In this document: one piece after another, positions 17,711-25,723 of the stretch
Numbering within the stretch: position 1 is the stretch's first letter
Layout of the letters: every line of letters begins with the position of its first letter
Origin: Tardibacter chloracetimidivorans
Lineage (GTDB): Bacteria; Pseudomonadota; Alphaproteobacteria; Sphingomonadales; Sphingomonadaceae
Direction of reading: 5' to 3'
Length of the DNA stretch: 64,000 nucleotides
NCBI RefSeq assembly: GCF_001890385.1
Contig: NZ_CP018221.1
Location: forward strand, 1,103,501-1,167,500
Program-made: the position numbers and the translations under genes
Notes under the pieces: model-generated
Database searches by the model: none
What the model was told of the DNA's origin: nothing
What the model saw: the letters and a program-made list of their open reading frames with translations, nothing else

Positions 17711-17783
17711 CTGCGCGCATAAAAATTTGGTTAGGCGGCGGTCTCCAGGCCGAAGGGCCCTGAACTTTCGACCCGCCCCCCCC

Positions 17784-18149
17784 CTATCGACGCCCGCGAG
17801 CGAACCCCTGCTCCCTCGCCGTGCGGCGGGAGTGACACGGCTTGCACCGCACCCGCAGGTTGCCCTTGTCCAGCCTCAGATCGGGCCGCTCCTCGATCGA
17901 TAGCAGGTGATCGGCCTCCAGCAGCGGCAGGATGGAGCCCGCATCCGCCTTGCGCTTCACGCCCAGGCATCCGCAATCCTCGCACCGATAGCCGCGCTCT
18001 TCGATCACTTGATCGCGCACCGCCATCCAGTCCCGGTCATAGCCGCGCTTGAACGCCGACCCGCGCCAGCGATCATGCTCCCGCTTGCGCTCCCGCTCTC
18101 CCTGCCGAGCGCCACCGCCTGCGCGAAACACTGGCGGCATCGTTGGCAT
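17784..18149 (-). CDS. HNH endonuclease (packaging-associated)
   Basis: A 121-residue protein. The start at 18149 has a GGGGAT ribosome site; the longer frame upstream is not convincing. It has a basic N-terminal part, a CxxC knuckle (YRCEDCGC), LEADHLLSIEERPDLRLDKGN with the catalytic DH and downstream N, and a second CxxC (VRCKPCHSRRT). Such HNH proteins beside terS and terL are required for terminase cleavage in HK97. A run of nine G residues on the coding strand follows its stop. Confidence 0.92.
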   Translation of the reverse strand: MPTMPPVFRAGGGARQGERERKREHDRWRGSAFKRGYDRDWMAVRDQVIEERGYRCEDCGCLGVKRKADAGSILPLLEADHLLSIEERPDLRLDKGNLRVRCKPCHSRRTAREQGFARGRR

Positions 18150-18306
18150 CGGATGATCCCCAAAAGCATGCGGCCCGCACAGGGCCGAAGCACCGCACGA
18201 GCCGCATAGTTGCCAAACAAGGAGAGGACCGAAGGGTTGAACACGCAACAACCCGACGATGACGTTGGAATACCTCGAAAAGCCCCTGATCCGAACAAAC
18301 TTTATT

Positions 18307-18792
18307 TCACGAAACGGCAAATTGTTGATCTTGACCGGCGTTTCGCCTTTGCGCCCCGTGGCTTAGCTGGCGACAGATTGCCGTGATCGCACGGCTGTAG
18401 CGCATCCTCAGCCCGTCCGCGCCCATCCTCAGCCCCATCTGCGGCAGCAGCGCCCGCCACGGCACCTGCCGCTCGCCCCGTGCCAGAGCGCGCGCAGCGA
18501 GGATCACGAGCCGCCTGTCACGCTCCGGCGCCAGCAGCAGCCACTCGGTCGCCTGGTCCCGCCTTGCCACCTGGGCGCGCGTCAATGGCATCGGGCGCGG
18601 CACCGCCTCGTCGTCGGCATAGTCGCCGAAGTGATTGTGTCGGCAGAACTCGGGCCAGAACGCGCGGATGTGCAGCCACGCCGCCTCGCGGTCGGGCGTC
18701 CGCCACCAGAACCCCATCGCCTCGACAAGCCGCGCCTCCACCTCGCCAAAGGTCCATGCCTCGCTATCCCGCCGCACGTCGCCGCATGTCAT
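18307..18792 (-). CDS. DUF6362 family protein
   Basis: A 161-residue basic protein with a Trp-rich N-terminal part (MGFWWRTPDREAAWLHIRAF) and a C-terminal helical region ERDRRLVILAARALARGERQVPWRAL followed by MGADGLRMRYSRAITAI, which resembles a helix-turn-helix. This matches DUF6362 proteins found before the packaging genes in alphaproteobacterial phages. Position at the early/late boundary suggests a late regulator; this is inference. It overlaps the gene upstream by 29 bp. Confidence 0.7.
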   Translation of the reverse strand: MTCGDVRRDSEAWTFGEVEARLVEAMGFWWRTPDREAAWLHIRAFWPEFCRHNHFGDYADDEAVPRPMPLTRAQVARRDQATEWLLLAPERDRRLVILAARALARGERQVPWRALLPQMGLRMGADGLRMRYSRAITAICRQLSHGAQRRNAGQDQQFAVS

Positions 18793-19621
18793 CCTGCCTG
18801 ATCTCCACCTTGAGCCCGAACCTGCCTGCCACCGGCCTGATGCGGCCGATCAGATTGTTGCCGATGTGCTCGCCATGAACCCGCGTCGCGGCGATGATCG
18901 AAAGCCACCCGTCGTGGATCACCACCGCGCACGGATCGATCCAGCCTCGATAGGTGCCGTCACCCAGCTCCACGGCCAGCGCCCGACGGACGCGCGCGCA
19001 AAACTCCGACTCCCCGGGATGATCGAAGCGGATGGGCACCGCTCCCCTCGACGAGCCATAGGGCAGTTCCGCCGCTCCGGAGGCCGAGGCCCTGCGCCTG
19101 CCCTTCCGCTTGCCCCTGGGCGGCGTCGCCGCTGGCTCGGCATCACCGGATCGGCCCCCTCGTGCGTCCACACGAGCGTCCACGCGCGCCCAGCCCTGCG
19201 CGTGTGTGGATATATTTTCTTTTAGGGGGGTCTGGGGGGAACTTTCTTTTATTGGGACATCCGTCCCCGATGTCCCGCAATGTCCCGCCACGGGCGCTGC
19301 ATTATTATGCACTTCCCACATGCGGCCCGCGCCCGCCACCAGCGCAACGTCCGCATTCCGGGGCTTTTCCGTCCCTCCCGCCGCGTCGGCGCCATGGGAC
19401 ACGGGCGGGACATGGTGGGACATATGTCCCGACCTGCGCCAACGGTACAGCCGCTTGCGCACTGAATCCGGGTTGGCGCTATAGACCCGCCCGCCCGCAG
19501 CAGCGCCCATCACGCCCAGCGTGGCCAGATCGGCCTCCATCTCGGCAATCGCGGCCACCAGCGCGTCGCCGGTAATGCCTGCGGCGATCAGATGCTTGCA
19601 GGCCGTGGCGATGATGCTCAT
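18764..19621 (-). CDS. Protein with DnaA domain I-like C-terminal region
   Basis: A 285-residue protein with the start at the ATG at 19621 (ATGA overlap with the gene upstream). The N-terminal 70 residues (SIIATACKHLIAAGITGDAL, VRKRLYRWRRSG) look like a small helical DNA-binding unit. The middle is a long, Gly/Arg/Ser-rich linker. From about residue 200, FCARVRRALAVELGDGTYRG followed by W-I-D-P, WLSIIAATRV and HIGNNLIGRI follows the DnaA N-terminal domain pattern used to contact the helicase. There is no ATPase. It probably acts in replication initiation together with the next gene. Confidence 0.65.
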   Translation of the reverse strand: MSIIATACKHLIAAGITGDALVAAIAEMEADLATLGVMGAAAGGRVYSANPDSVRKRLYRWRRSGHMSHHVPPVSHGADAAGGTEKPRNADVALVAGAGRMWEVHNNAAPVAGHCGTSGTDVPIKESSPQTPLKENISTHAQGWARVDARVDARGGRSGDAEPAATPPRGKRKGRRRASASGAAELPYGSSRGAVPIRFDHPGESEFCARVRRALAVELGDGTYRGWIDPCAVVIHDGWLSIIAATRVHGEHIGNNLIGRIRPVAGRFGLKVEIRQDDMRRRAAG

Positions 19622-19956
19622 GCGGCACCGTCTTCCATCAGCCGGTCGGTCAGCACCTCGAATGCCCGGTCGCTCTGCCGCAGCTCGCATGCGCGCCGCT
19701 CGGCATTGGCGATGGTCGTGTGATGCCGGTCGCCCAGTCGCCGCCCGATCTCCGGCAGCGACATCCGCAAGCGCCGCCGCGCCACCCACACCACGGCAAA
19801 GCGGCACCAGCAGACCGACGGCCAGAGCGCAGGCCCGATCATCATAGAAACCGTCACGTCCGCTGCGTCGGCGACGGCCGACAATATTTCTCGAAACGGG
19901 TCGGGCTGCCCCAGCACGCGGGCGCGCACGGCCTGAAGATCGGGTGTCGACGCCAT
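19618..19956 (-). CDS. DnaA domain IV-like DNA-binding protein
   Basis: A 112-residue protein, start at 19956 overlapping the methyltransferase stop. It aligns with the DnaA C-terminal DnaA-box-binding domain: a first helix-turn (EILSAVADAADVTVSMMIGP), the ARRRLRMSLPEIGRRLGDRH segment and the signature R-H-H-T-T-I-x-x-A-E (DnaA has RDHTTV). The rest of DnaA is missing. It may bind DnaA-like boxes at the phage origin or act as a regulator. Confidence 0.8.
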   Translation of the reverse strand: MASTPDLQAVRARVLGQPDPFREILSAVADAADVTVSMMIGPALWPSVCWCRFAVVWVARRRLRMSLPEIGRRLGDRHHTTIANAERRACELRQSDRAFEVLTDRLMEDGAA

Positions 19957-20531
19957 CACGCGGCAGCCCCGAACTTGTCCGTCTGATTTCCCCACACGGT
20001 CCAGCCAGCACGCGGCGCGCGGGCGAACAGCTCCAGGTACGGGCCGTCGAACATCACCTCGATGTCGGCGTGAATGCGGTCAGGCTTGCGGCTGTGCGCG
20101 CGCACCGGCTCGACCACGAGCTGGCGGACACCGCGCGATTTCGGAAGTCCGGGCGCACCCATCCTGGCGATCAGGCAGACTTCCGGATTGGCGCGCGTGT
20201 AATAGCCCGTTCCCATGAACCAGCCTTCGCCGCTGCGGTTCTGCTTGGCCCAGGTGAAGCCGACCGTCACATAGGTGAACCCCCAATGGCGGATCACGTC
20301 CAGCGCTTCGGGCAGCAGGGGGTCGATCACCCAGCAGAACAGCACACAGTCGCGCGCTGCCAGATGGCCGACGGGCAGGGCCTTGATGTCGGCGATCGAC
20401 ATGCAGTCGTAATGCTGGTTCGGATTGCGTCCCTCGCCCGCTTCCGACCAGTTTTCAAACCGCCACGGCGGATCGGCGAGGATGACCCGGTGCCCGAACA
20501 TGGGGATATCGCCAAAGGGCCAATCGCTCAT
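19956..20531 (-). CDS. MT-A70 family DNA adenine N6-methyltransferase
   Basis: A 191-residue protein with the catalytic DPPW motif at residues 20-23 (VILADPPWRFENW), a following LPVGHLAARDCVLFCWVID segment and the GFTYVTVGFTWAK strand typical of MT-A70 enzymes. It lacks a separate target recognition domain, as is usual in phages. It is coupled to the C5 methyltransferase by an ATGA overlap. No restriction enzyme is nearby, so protection of phage DNA against host restriction is the likely role. Confidence 0.9.
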   Translation of the reverse strand: MSDWPFGDIPMFGHRVILADPPWRFENWSEAGEGRNPNQHYDCMSIADIKALPVGHLAARDCVLFCWVIDPLLPEALDVIRHWGFTYVTVGFTWAKQNRSGEGWFMGTGYYTRANPEVCLIARMGAPGLPKSRGVRQLVVEPVRAHSRKPDRIHADIEVMFDGPYLELFARAPRAGWTVWGNQTDKFGAAA

Positions 20532-22432
20532 GCCGCCACCTTGGCCGCATCACCGTCGTCCCCAGGCCCTCCGCTGGCGGAGGCCATCGCCGGGAAATTC
20601 GCACGCACCAGCGCCGCCGCCATGTCCGGGCACACGCTGTTGCCGATCTTCGCGATCTGGTGGGTGATCGGCAGCCGCCCATATTTGCGGTTGCCCTTTT
20701 CGGTCAGATACCAGCAGACCGGATCGAGCACGTAATCGCGCGGAAATCCCTGCGCGTTCGCCAGCTCGCGCGGCGTCAGCATCCGCATGCCGATATCGAC
20801 CAGCACGAATGTGACGGCATCGATCGTAACCGTCACCACGGCAAATCGCGGCTTGGCGGTGATGACATCGATCGGTTGATCGACCGCCTGGTGCTGGCCG
20901 ACTTCCGAGCCGTAATATTTGACCAGGAAGGCCGCGACCTTCACCGCCCGGTCCATCATCTCCGGCGGCAGCGCATCGGCTTCCACCAATGTCGTCTGGA
21001 CAATCTGCTGCTGCGTTCCCCGATGAACGATCGTCGACAGCGGCCGATCGGCGGCGCGGCCGACGACGCCGGTGTTGTGCTGCGCGAGGAATGCGGCGAC
21101 GGCGGCATGCTTGCCCCCGCCCGCCACCACGGTCCCGAGCGGCTTCTCGATATCGAGCGCGCGCGGTGCCTGCCCCTTGCGCTCGCCATAGCCCGCCTGC
21201 ACCAGCGTCGCCGCCACCATATTCTGGTGCGCGCCGCCTGCGGTGATCGTGTGGGTCGGCTCATCGGCGGCCGTGTAGGGCTTGGCCGAATTGCGGTTTG
21301 TCATAACGTGCGGTGCCAGCACCACCTTCGCCACGCCATGATGAAGGCCGCCCGCCGTGATCGCGCCCAGCGGCGCTTCCACATCCTCGCCTTCGCTATG
21401 GCGGCGCAGCTTGATCAGGTTCGCCGCCGTGACCGCCAGTTCGCCACCCTTGGCCGTCGTGATCGTCCGCAACGGCTCTTCGATCGAATGCGCCGTCGCG
21501 CCGTTCTTCGTGTGGGTGATCGGCACGATCCCGGGGGAAACAGCTGCCATCTCGCCCCGATGCGCCCCCGTCACCGTCGACAGCGGCGCGTCCACGTCAT
21601 ATACCCGGCCCGGTCCGCCATGATGCGTCAGCGGCACGATGAACGGCTTGGCGCTGTTGACGACATAGCGCATCACGCCTGCGGCGATGCGGCGGCAGGT
21701 CGCATCCTTCAGCGGACGCTTGCGGTCGAAGATCGACGCGCACGGGATCGACCAGTCGATGCACTCGGCGGCCGTCCGCCATGGCAGCAGCTTGCCGCGC
21801 TTCACCTCGCGGGATTCGGGATGGCCATGCGTCGGCTTCGGCCATGTGATCGGCAAGCCGTCGCGGCGCGCGATCAGGAACAGCCGCTTGCGCGAGGTGG
21901 GCGCGCCGAAATCGCAGGCGCGAAGCTCGCGGTGCTGCACCTTGTATCCAAGCCGCTTGATGCGGCGCACCCACAGGTTGAATTCCTCGCCCTGCCGTTC
22001 CCTGATCGGCTTGCCCTCGGCGTCGAGCGGCCCCCACTGGCGGAATTCCTCGACATTCTCCAGCATGATGACCTGCGGCGCGCCAGCGCCGATCGGCGTA
22101 GATCGCTGCAGCCGCTCGATCCAGTGCGGCACCACCCAGGCCATGTCGCGGATGTTCTTGTCGCGCGGCTTTCCGCCCTTGGCCTTGCTGTGATGCTTGC
22201 AGTCGGGCGAGAACCAGGCGAGCAGCACCGGCGCGCCGCCGGTCGCGTCGAGCGGATCGACGGAAAAGATCGACTGGCAGTAATGGCGCGTCGACGGATG
22301 GTTCGCCGCATGCACCGCGACCGCCGCTTCGTCATGGTTGATGGCGACGTCGACCGCGCGGCCAAGCCCCGTCTCGATCCCGGTGGAAGCCCCGCCCCCG
22401 CCCGCGAAATTGTCGACGATCAGGCCGGTCAC
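20528..22432 (-). CDS. DNA (cytosine-5) methyltransferase with internal repeats
   Basis: A 634-residue enzyme with a GTG start. Motif I is FAGGGGASTG (9-18), the catalytic Cys is in SPDCKHHS (Cys 78; a variant of the usual PCQ), and ENV is at 125-127. C-terminal motifs IX-X include RMLTPRELANAQGFPRDY. The variable region holds seven degenerate units of 35-50 residues built around P-L-x-T-[VI]-T-x-x-x-x-G (for example PLSTVTGAHRGE, PLRTITTAKGGE, PLGTVVAGGGKH, PLSTIVHRGTQQ), which presumably set the DNA target. It is likely phage self-modification. Confidence 0.93.
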   Translation of the reverse strand: MTGLIVDNFAGGGGASTGIETGLGRAVDVAINHDEAAVAVHAANHPSTRHYCQSIFSVDPLDATGGAPVLLAWFSPDCKHHSKAKGGKPRDKNIRDMAWVVPHWIERLQRSTPIGAGAPQVIMLENVEEFRQWGPLDAEGKPIRERQGEEFNLWVRRIKRLGYKVQHRELRACDFGAPTSRKRLFLIARRDGLPITWPKPTHGHPESREVKRGKLLPWRTAAECIDWSIPCASIFDRKRPLKDATCRRIAAGVMRYVVNSAKPFIVPLTHHGGPGRVYDVDAPLSTVTGAHRGEMAAVSPGIVPITHTKNGATAHSIEEPLRTITTAKGGELAVTAANLIKLRRHSEGEDVEAPLGAITAGGLHHGVAKVVLAPHVMTNRNSAKPYTAADEPTHTITAGGAHQNMVAATLVQAGYGERKGQAPRALDIEKPLGTVVAGGGKHAAVAAFLAQHNTGVVGRAADRPLSTIVHRGTQQQIVQTTLVEADALPPEMMDRAVKVAAFLVKYYGSEVGQHQAVDQPIDVITAKPRFAVVTVTIDAVTFVLVDIGMRMLTPRELANAQGFPRDYVLDPVCWYLTEKGNRKYGRLPITHQIAKIGNSVCPDMAAALVRANFPAMASASGGPGDDGDAAKVAA

Positions 22433-22587
22433 GCCCGCCGCTCCCGCTCATATTTGCACCAGCGCGACAGGCTGATCTCCAGCTGGAACTGGCCCACGCG
22501 CACCACCAGCACGCGCCCGTCGAATGTGCGGTCGCGCTCATCCATCGTGGTGTGCAGCGGCAGCCCGATGTGAAACCAGCGGCTCAC
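22429..22587 (-). CDS. Small phage protein of unknown function
   Basis: A 52-codon frame with a GTG start overlapping the stop of the upstream gene (GTGA) and a stop overlapping the methyltransferase start. The product begins SRWFHIGLPLHTTMDERDR and ends SLSRWCKYERERRA, Trp-rich and basic. Tight coupling at both ends supports expression. No function recognised. Confidence 0.6.
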   Translation of the reverse strand: MSRWFHIGLPLHTTMDERDRTFDGRVLVVRVGQFQLEISLSRWCKYERERRA

Positions 22588-22877
22588 GCCCGCGCCTCCC
22601 GCATTGAGCCCGCCAGCTTTTTGAGATCACCGACCAGCCTGAAGCGAACCGACTTTTTGCCATTCAGGTCGACATATTCTGCCACGCCCGCCTCGATCAG
22701 CGCGCGAGCCGTCGACGGCAGAAACGGTGCATGCTCTCCCTGTCCCAGGAAGATGCGCCCACCTCCGTTCACTCTTGCGACGGCGACGTCAGACCCGTGA
22801 TCCAGCATCCACTGGACGGCGCGCCTCTGCGCCTCACTCAGCCCACGGATGGTGTCGGAGACAGTCTTCACGCTCAC
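22584..22877 (-). CDS. Hypothetical phage protein, possible winged helix
   Basis: A 97-residue protein with GTG start (SVKTVSDTIRGLSEAQRRAV, QWMLDHGSDVAVARVNGGGR, RALIEAGVAEYVDL). The helix-strand spacing suggests a small winged-helix-like fold, but the family is unknown to me. It is coupled by GTGA to the upstream gene and lies in the early replication/modification operon. Confidence 0.6.
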   Translation of the reverse strand: MSVKTVSDTIRGLSEAQRRAVQWMLDHGSDVAVARVNGGGRIFLGQGEHAPFLPSTARALIEAGVAEYVDLNGKKSVRFRLVGDLKKLAGSMREARA

Positions 22878-23089
22878 AACAGCCCCCGCCCGGCGGCTTT
22901 GGCCGATCGCGCCTTGTGATCAGGGCACAGATGCACCCATTGCCCGCCTTCGCGCGCCACGGCCCAGCCCGCGCGCTTGGCCGCCTCCAGCGCGACGCTG
23001 ATTGCCGCCTCAAAGCTCCGGTGCACCGCAGCGCACGGCTGCCTGTCGCAGGCGATGCTGACTGCGATGCCCCTGCCCCCATCGATCAT
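22874..23089 (-). CDS. Small Cys/His-containing phage protein
   Basis: A 71-residue protein, start at the ATG at 23089, five bases after the upstream stop. It has CDRQPC near the start and a C-terminal WVHLCPDHKAR, so it may bind a metal, and an Ala-rich central helix (SFEAAISVALEAAKRAGWAV). Function unknown. Confidence 0.6.
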   Translation of the reverse strand: MIDGGRGIAVSIACDRQPCAAVHRSFEAAISVALEAAKRAGWAVAREGGQWVHLCPDHKARSAKAAGRGLL

Positions 23090-23093
23090 GTCG

Positions 23094-23987
23094 TCACTCC
23101 CCCTCGCCACTCCAGCTCCAGCCCCAGCCCGGCCCAACCGGGTCGTGAAGCGCCTGCACAACCCGCACGTCCGTCGCCCCGCTCGCGCGCCAGTGCGCGG
23201 CGGCCAGATGACCGGCAAGCCATCCCCGCATCGCGCCTGAAATCCGCTCCACGCGCGCGTCGGCGTCCTGCTCTGGCCGCACCTTCAGGTCGATATCCGC
23301 CAGTTCGCCGGGCGCGAGGATCACAACCGCGCCGGGCCGGTCGATCATCAGCGGCCTTCGCCCCGGGTCCGCCTCCGGCTGCCAGATCGGCAGCGCGCCC
23401 TCGGCGTCGCGCACCGCACCGCCCTGCAGCTCGTGCACGCTCGGCACCGCCACGGCCCGCACCTTTTGTCCGCAGGCGATCAGCGCCTGCGCATGCAGCC
23501 ACACCGCCCGAAGGCCGAGGCCCACGATCAGCGGTCCGTCCGCAGGCGCCCACGGGTCGGTCAGCCAGAACCCGGCTCCCTTTTGCTGGCCGAAAGTCTT
23601 GATCGCGGGCCGGGGCATCCCGTCAGGCCCGGCAAAGCGCCGCAGCGTCCGCCCATCGCCGGTCAAGTACAGCGCCATCACCCCCGCCAATGTGCCGGGC
23701 AGCGGCTCCAGCGGCAGCAACAGCGCAGGCGCGCTCGGCGCATCGTCCGGCCCGCCGCCCGCGCGCCACGGCCCGGTCGGGCAATGCGGGTGCCAGCGCA
23801 TCCGGTCCACCGCGCCGGGCACGCCGTCCAGCTGCAGGCCCTGCCGGCGCAGCCACATTTCCGGCGCGTGAAATCGCCGCTCGGAAAGCGGCCAGGCCGA
23901 GTCCCATATCACCCGCGCCACAACGCCCGAATCCACCAGCGGCCGCTGGCGGCGAAGGGGCGATTGCACTGGCGCGGGCGCGGCCAT
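23094..23987 (-). CDS. Degenerate Toprim / DUF7146-like primase-related protein
   Basis: A 297-residue protein following the layout of phage P4-type Toprim (DUF7146) proteins: MRWHPHCPTG, ALLLPLEPLPGTLAGVMALYLTGD, then a KTFGQQKGAGFWL segment and the position where active enzymes have L-x-x-x-E-G-I-E-T. Here this reads LIVGLGLRAVWLHAQAL, without the catalytic Glu. It therefore may bind nucleic acid or partner proteins without catalysing primer synthesis. It lies in the early operon. The family link is a pattern judgement. Confidence 0.55.
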   Translation of the reverse strand: MAAPAPVQSPLRRQRPLVDSGVVARVIWDSAWPLSERRFHAPEMWLRRQGLQLDGVPGAVDRMRWHPHCPTGPWRAGGGPDDAPSAPALLLPLEPLPGTLAGVMALYLTGDGRTLRRFAGPDGMPRPAIKTFGQQKGAGFWLTDPWAPADGPLIVGLGLRAVWLHAQALIACGQKVRAVAVPSVHELQGGAVRDAEGALPIWQPEADPGRRPLMIDRPGAVVILAPGELADIDLKVRPEQDADARVERISGAMRGWLAGHLAAAHWRASGATDVRVVQALHDPVGPGWGWSWSGEGE

Positions 23988-23990
23988 GGT

Positions 23991-24335
23991 TCAGGGCTTC
24001 CCCCGCGCCGGATAGACTGTCGAAATCGAGACATCCGGCGAGGACGAAAGGTCCATGCCCAAGATTACCGGTGCGCCCTTGCCATGCAGCGCCCCCTCAT
24101 GCGTCAGCGCGCCTTGCCAGCCCGCCACCGCCTCGTGCGCGAGGATGTCGTCATCACCGGGGCACGGAAGCGTGCCGTCATCGGCGCAGCGGATCACCGC
24201 CTCGACCTGGATCACCTCGATCTCCAGATAGGCGGCGATCACCCACACCGGATGATCGGCGCGCATTTCCAGCACCGCCCGCCGGTCACGCGGGCGCACG
24301 TCCCTGGCGATCTCCAGATCCGCTGCGTCGGTCAT
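23991..24335 (-). CDS. Hypothetical phage protein
   Basis: A 114-residue acidic protein (start MTDAADLEIARDVRPRDRRA) with a hydrophobic strand WVIAAYLEIEVIQVEAVI and a mixed C-terminus (ILGMDLSSSPDVSISTVYPA). It sits between DUF2303 and the Toprim-like gene in the early operon. The start chosen overlaps the operon junction; the longer frame upstream is antisense-like. No function recognised. Confidence 0.6.
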   Translation of the reverse strand: MTDAADLEIARDVRPRDRRAVLEMRADHPVWVIAAYLEIEVIQVEAVIRCADDGTLPCPGDDDILAHEAVAGWQGALTHEGALHGKGAPVILGMDLSSSPDVSISTVYPARGKP

Positions 24336-24336
24336 C

Positions 24337-25278
24337 TTATTCGGCCTTGCCGAGCAGCAGCGGCAGTTCGGTCTCCACCCGCACCTGCTCGCACGCTTCC
24401 TTGAAGGCATGGTCGAACACGCGGTCGGTGCGCCACAGCTCGTACCAGAACTTCAGCTGCCCCTGCATCTGGCGATAGCGCAGCCGCGCCAGCACCCGAT
24501 AGAACGCGCCGTTCCGGAAAACCGGAATGCCGATGATGAACACCGTCGGCACGCGCACGCGGTCGCCTGCGATCGCCGTGTCATGCGTGCTGGTGAACTG
24601 CACCTCGCCTTCGCCGGTCGACAGGTTGCGCACTTCGTTGACGGTCGCCTTCTCGTTCACCTTCAGGCTCAGCGACATGGCGATCAGCTGCGATGGCGTT
24701 GCGACCGCCCCGCCCGTCGCGTCGACGAACATCTGCTGTTCGCGGTTCAGCTCATCCTCGCCGGGGATCAGCTGCAGCACGTCGATCACCCGGTCTTCCA
24801 GAAACGCCGCGAATTCGATCATCGACATCGGTGCCTTGTCGGCCTCCTGCCAAGCCTGCCATTCGTCGGAGAGCGGAAAGGCGAAATGCGCCCGGTGCTT
24901 GCCAAAGCGCGGGTCGCCCTCATGCCCCTGCCGGTGATAGTCGATCACCGCCGTCAGGCTGGGCGCGGCGCGATCGTCGCTGGCGAAGATGATCGAGTCT
25001 TCATCCTTGAAGCGGTTGACGTGACCGACAAAGCTTTCCAGCGCGGTCAGCACCGCCGTGCCGCTGCGCCTGAGCGGCTTTTCGCGGAACGGGTCGAAGT
25101 CCTGCGGGCTGAACAGCTTGACGTTTTGCTGCTGCCCGGTGACCAGCACCGGTATTTCCTCGCCGGTCGCATCCTTCACGACTTCGATGCGCGGTTCATA
25201 ATACTGTTCCACGACTTCACGCACAGCGCGGATCACGTCTCCGGTGCGCTCGGGCGGAATAATTGAACTGTCGGTCAT
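24337..25278 (-). CDS. DUF2303 family phage protein
   Basis: A 313-residue protein with the DUF2303 pattern: LESFVGHVNRFKDEDSIIFA, SLTAVIDYHRQGHEGDPRFG, FPLSDEWQAWQE, FAAFLEDRVIDVLQ, and SLKVNEKATVNEVRNLSTGE. Members are found in early regions of temperate phages, near recombination and single-strand-binding functions. The biochemical role is unknown. It is the best conserved gene of this early block. Confidence 0.85.
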   Translation of the reverse strand: MTDSSIIPPERTGDVIRAVREVVEQYYEPRIEVVKDATGEEIPVLVTGQQQNVKLFSPQDFDPFREKPLRRSGTAVLTALESFVGHVNRFKDEDSIIFASDDRAAPSLTAVIDYHRQGHEGDPRFGKHRAHFAFPLSDEWQAWQEADKAPMSMIEFAAFLEDRVIDVLQLIPGEDELNREQQMFVDATGGAVATPSQLIAMSLSLKVNEKATVNEVRNLSTGEGEVQFTSTHDTAIAGDRVRVPTVFIIGIPVFRNGAFYRVLARLRYRQMQGQLKFWYELWRTDRVFDHAFKEACEQVRVETELPLLLGKAE

Positions 25279-25291
25279 TGGACGTCCTTTC

Positions 25292-25723
25292 TCAGATGTT
25301 GCGGAAGCCGCCCGATCCGCTCACATCGCGGACGCCGAACAGCTGGCCCTGGTTGGGCGCATGGGGGGTCAGGCGGCCGTCCTCGGTCGCCCAGGTGATC
25401 GATCGCTGCCGCTTTTCCTCCGGCAGCTTCACCTTCGTCTTGGCGGTCACGAAAAACGCCGATCCTTCCAGCATGAAGTCCAGCGTCAGGGTCAGCTGCC
25501 CCTTGCTCTTGCCGCCATGGCTGATCGCGCTGTCGCGCATTTCGCTCACCAGCTCGCGCAGCTCGCCCGCCACGTCCTGGTCCAGCTGTCCGCCTTCCAG
25601 AAACGCCACGAGCTGGCTGAACGTGCCTGCCGCCGGGATCAGCCGGTTGCCATCGGCGGCGCGTTCGGGGGGTATGATTTCGGGTTCTGCCTGCGGCATG
25701 TCGTCGCCTTCCTTCTGGCTCAT
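25292..25723 (-). CDS. Hypothetical early phage protein
   Basis: A 143-residue protein, start ATG at 25723 overlapping the upstream stop (ATGA). It has an acidic N-terminus, an AGTFSQLVAFLEGGQLDQDV helix and a strand-rich half (LTLTLDFMLEGSAFFVTAKT, KVKLPEEKRQRSI). It directly precedes DUF2303, with which such proteins often co-occur. Function unknown. Confidence 0.65.
   Translation of the reverse strand: MSQKEGDDMPQAEPEIIPPERAADGNRLIPAAGTFSQLVAFLEGGQLDQDVAGELRELVSEMRDSAISHGGKSKGQLTLTLDFMLEGSAFFVTAKTKVKLPEEKRQRSITWATEDGRLTPHAPNQGQLFGVRDVSGSGGFRNI

Noticed and set aside
17776-17784. Run of nine C residues at the end of the HNH gene, possible phase-variable tract
   Set aside because: It begins directly after the HNH stop codon and is not inside a coding frame or promoter, so length change would have no obvious effect.
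20660-22573. Long 637-codon plus-strand frame opposite the C5 methyltransferase
   Set aside because: Composition is Arg/Asp/Leu-rich and it mirrors the coding frame of a clear enzyme on the other strand; no motifs.
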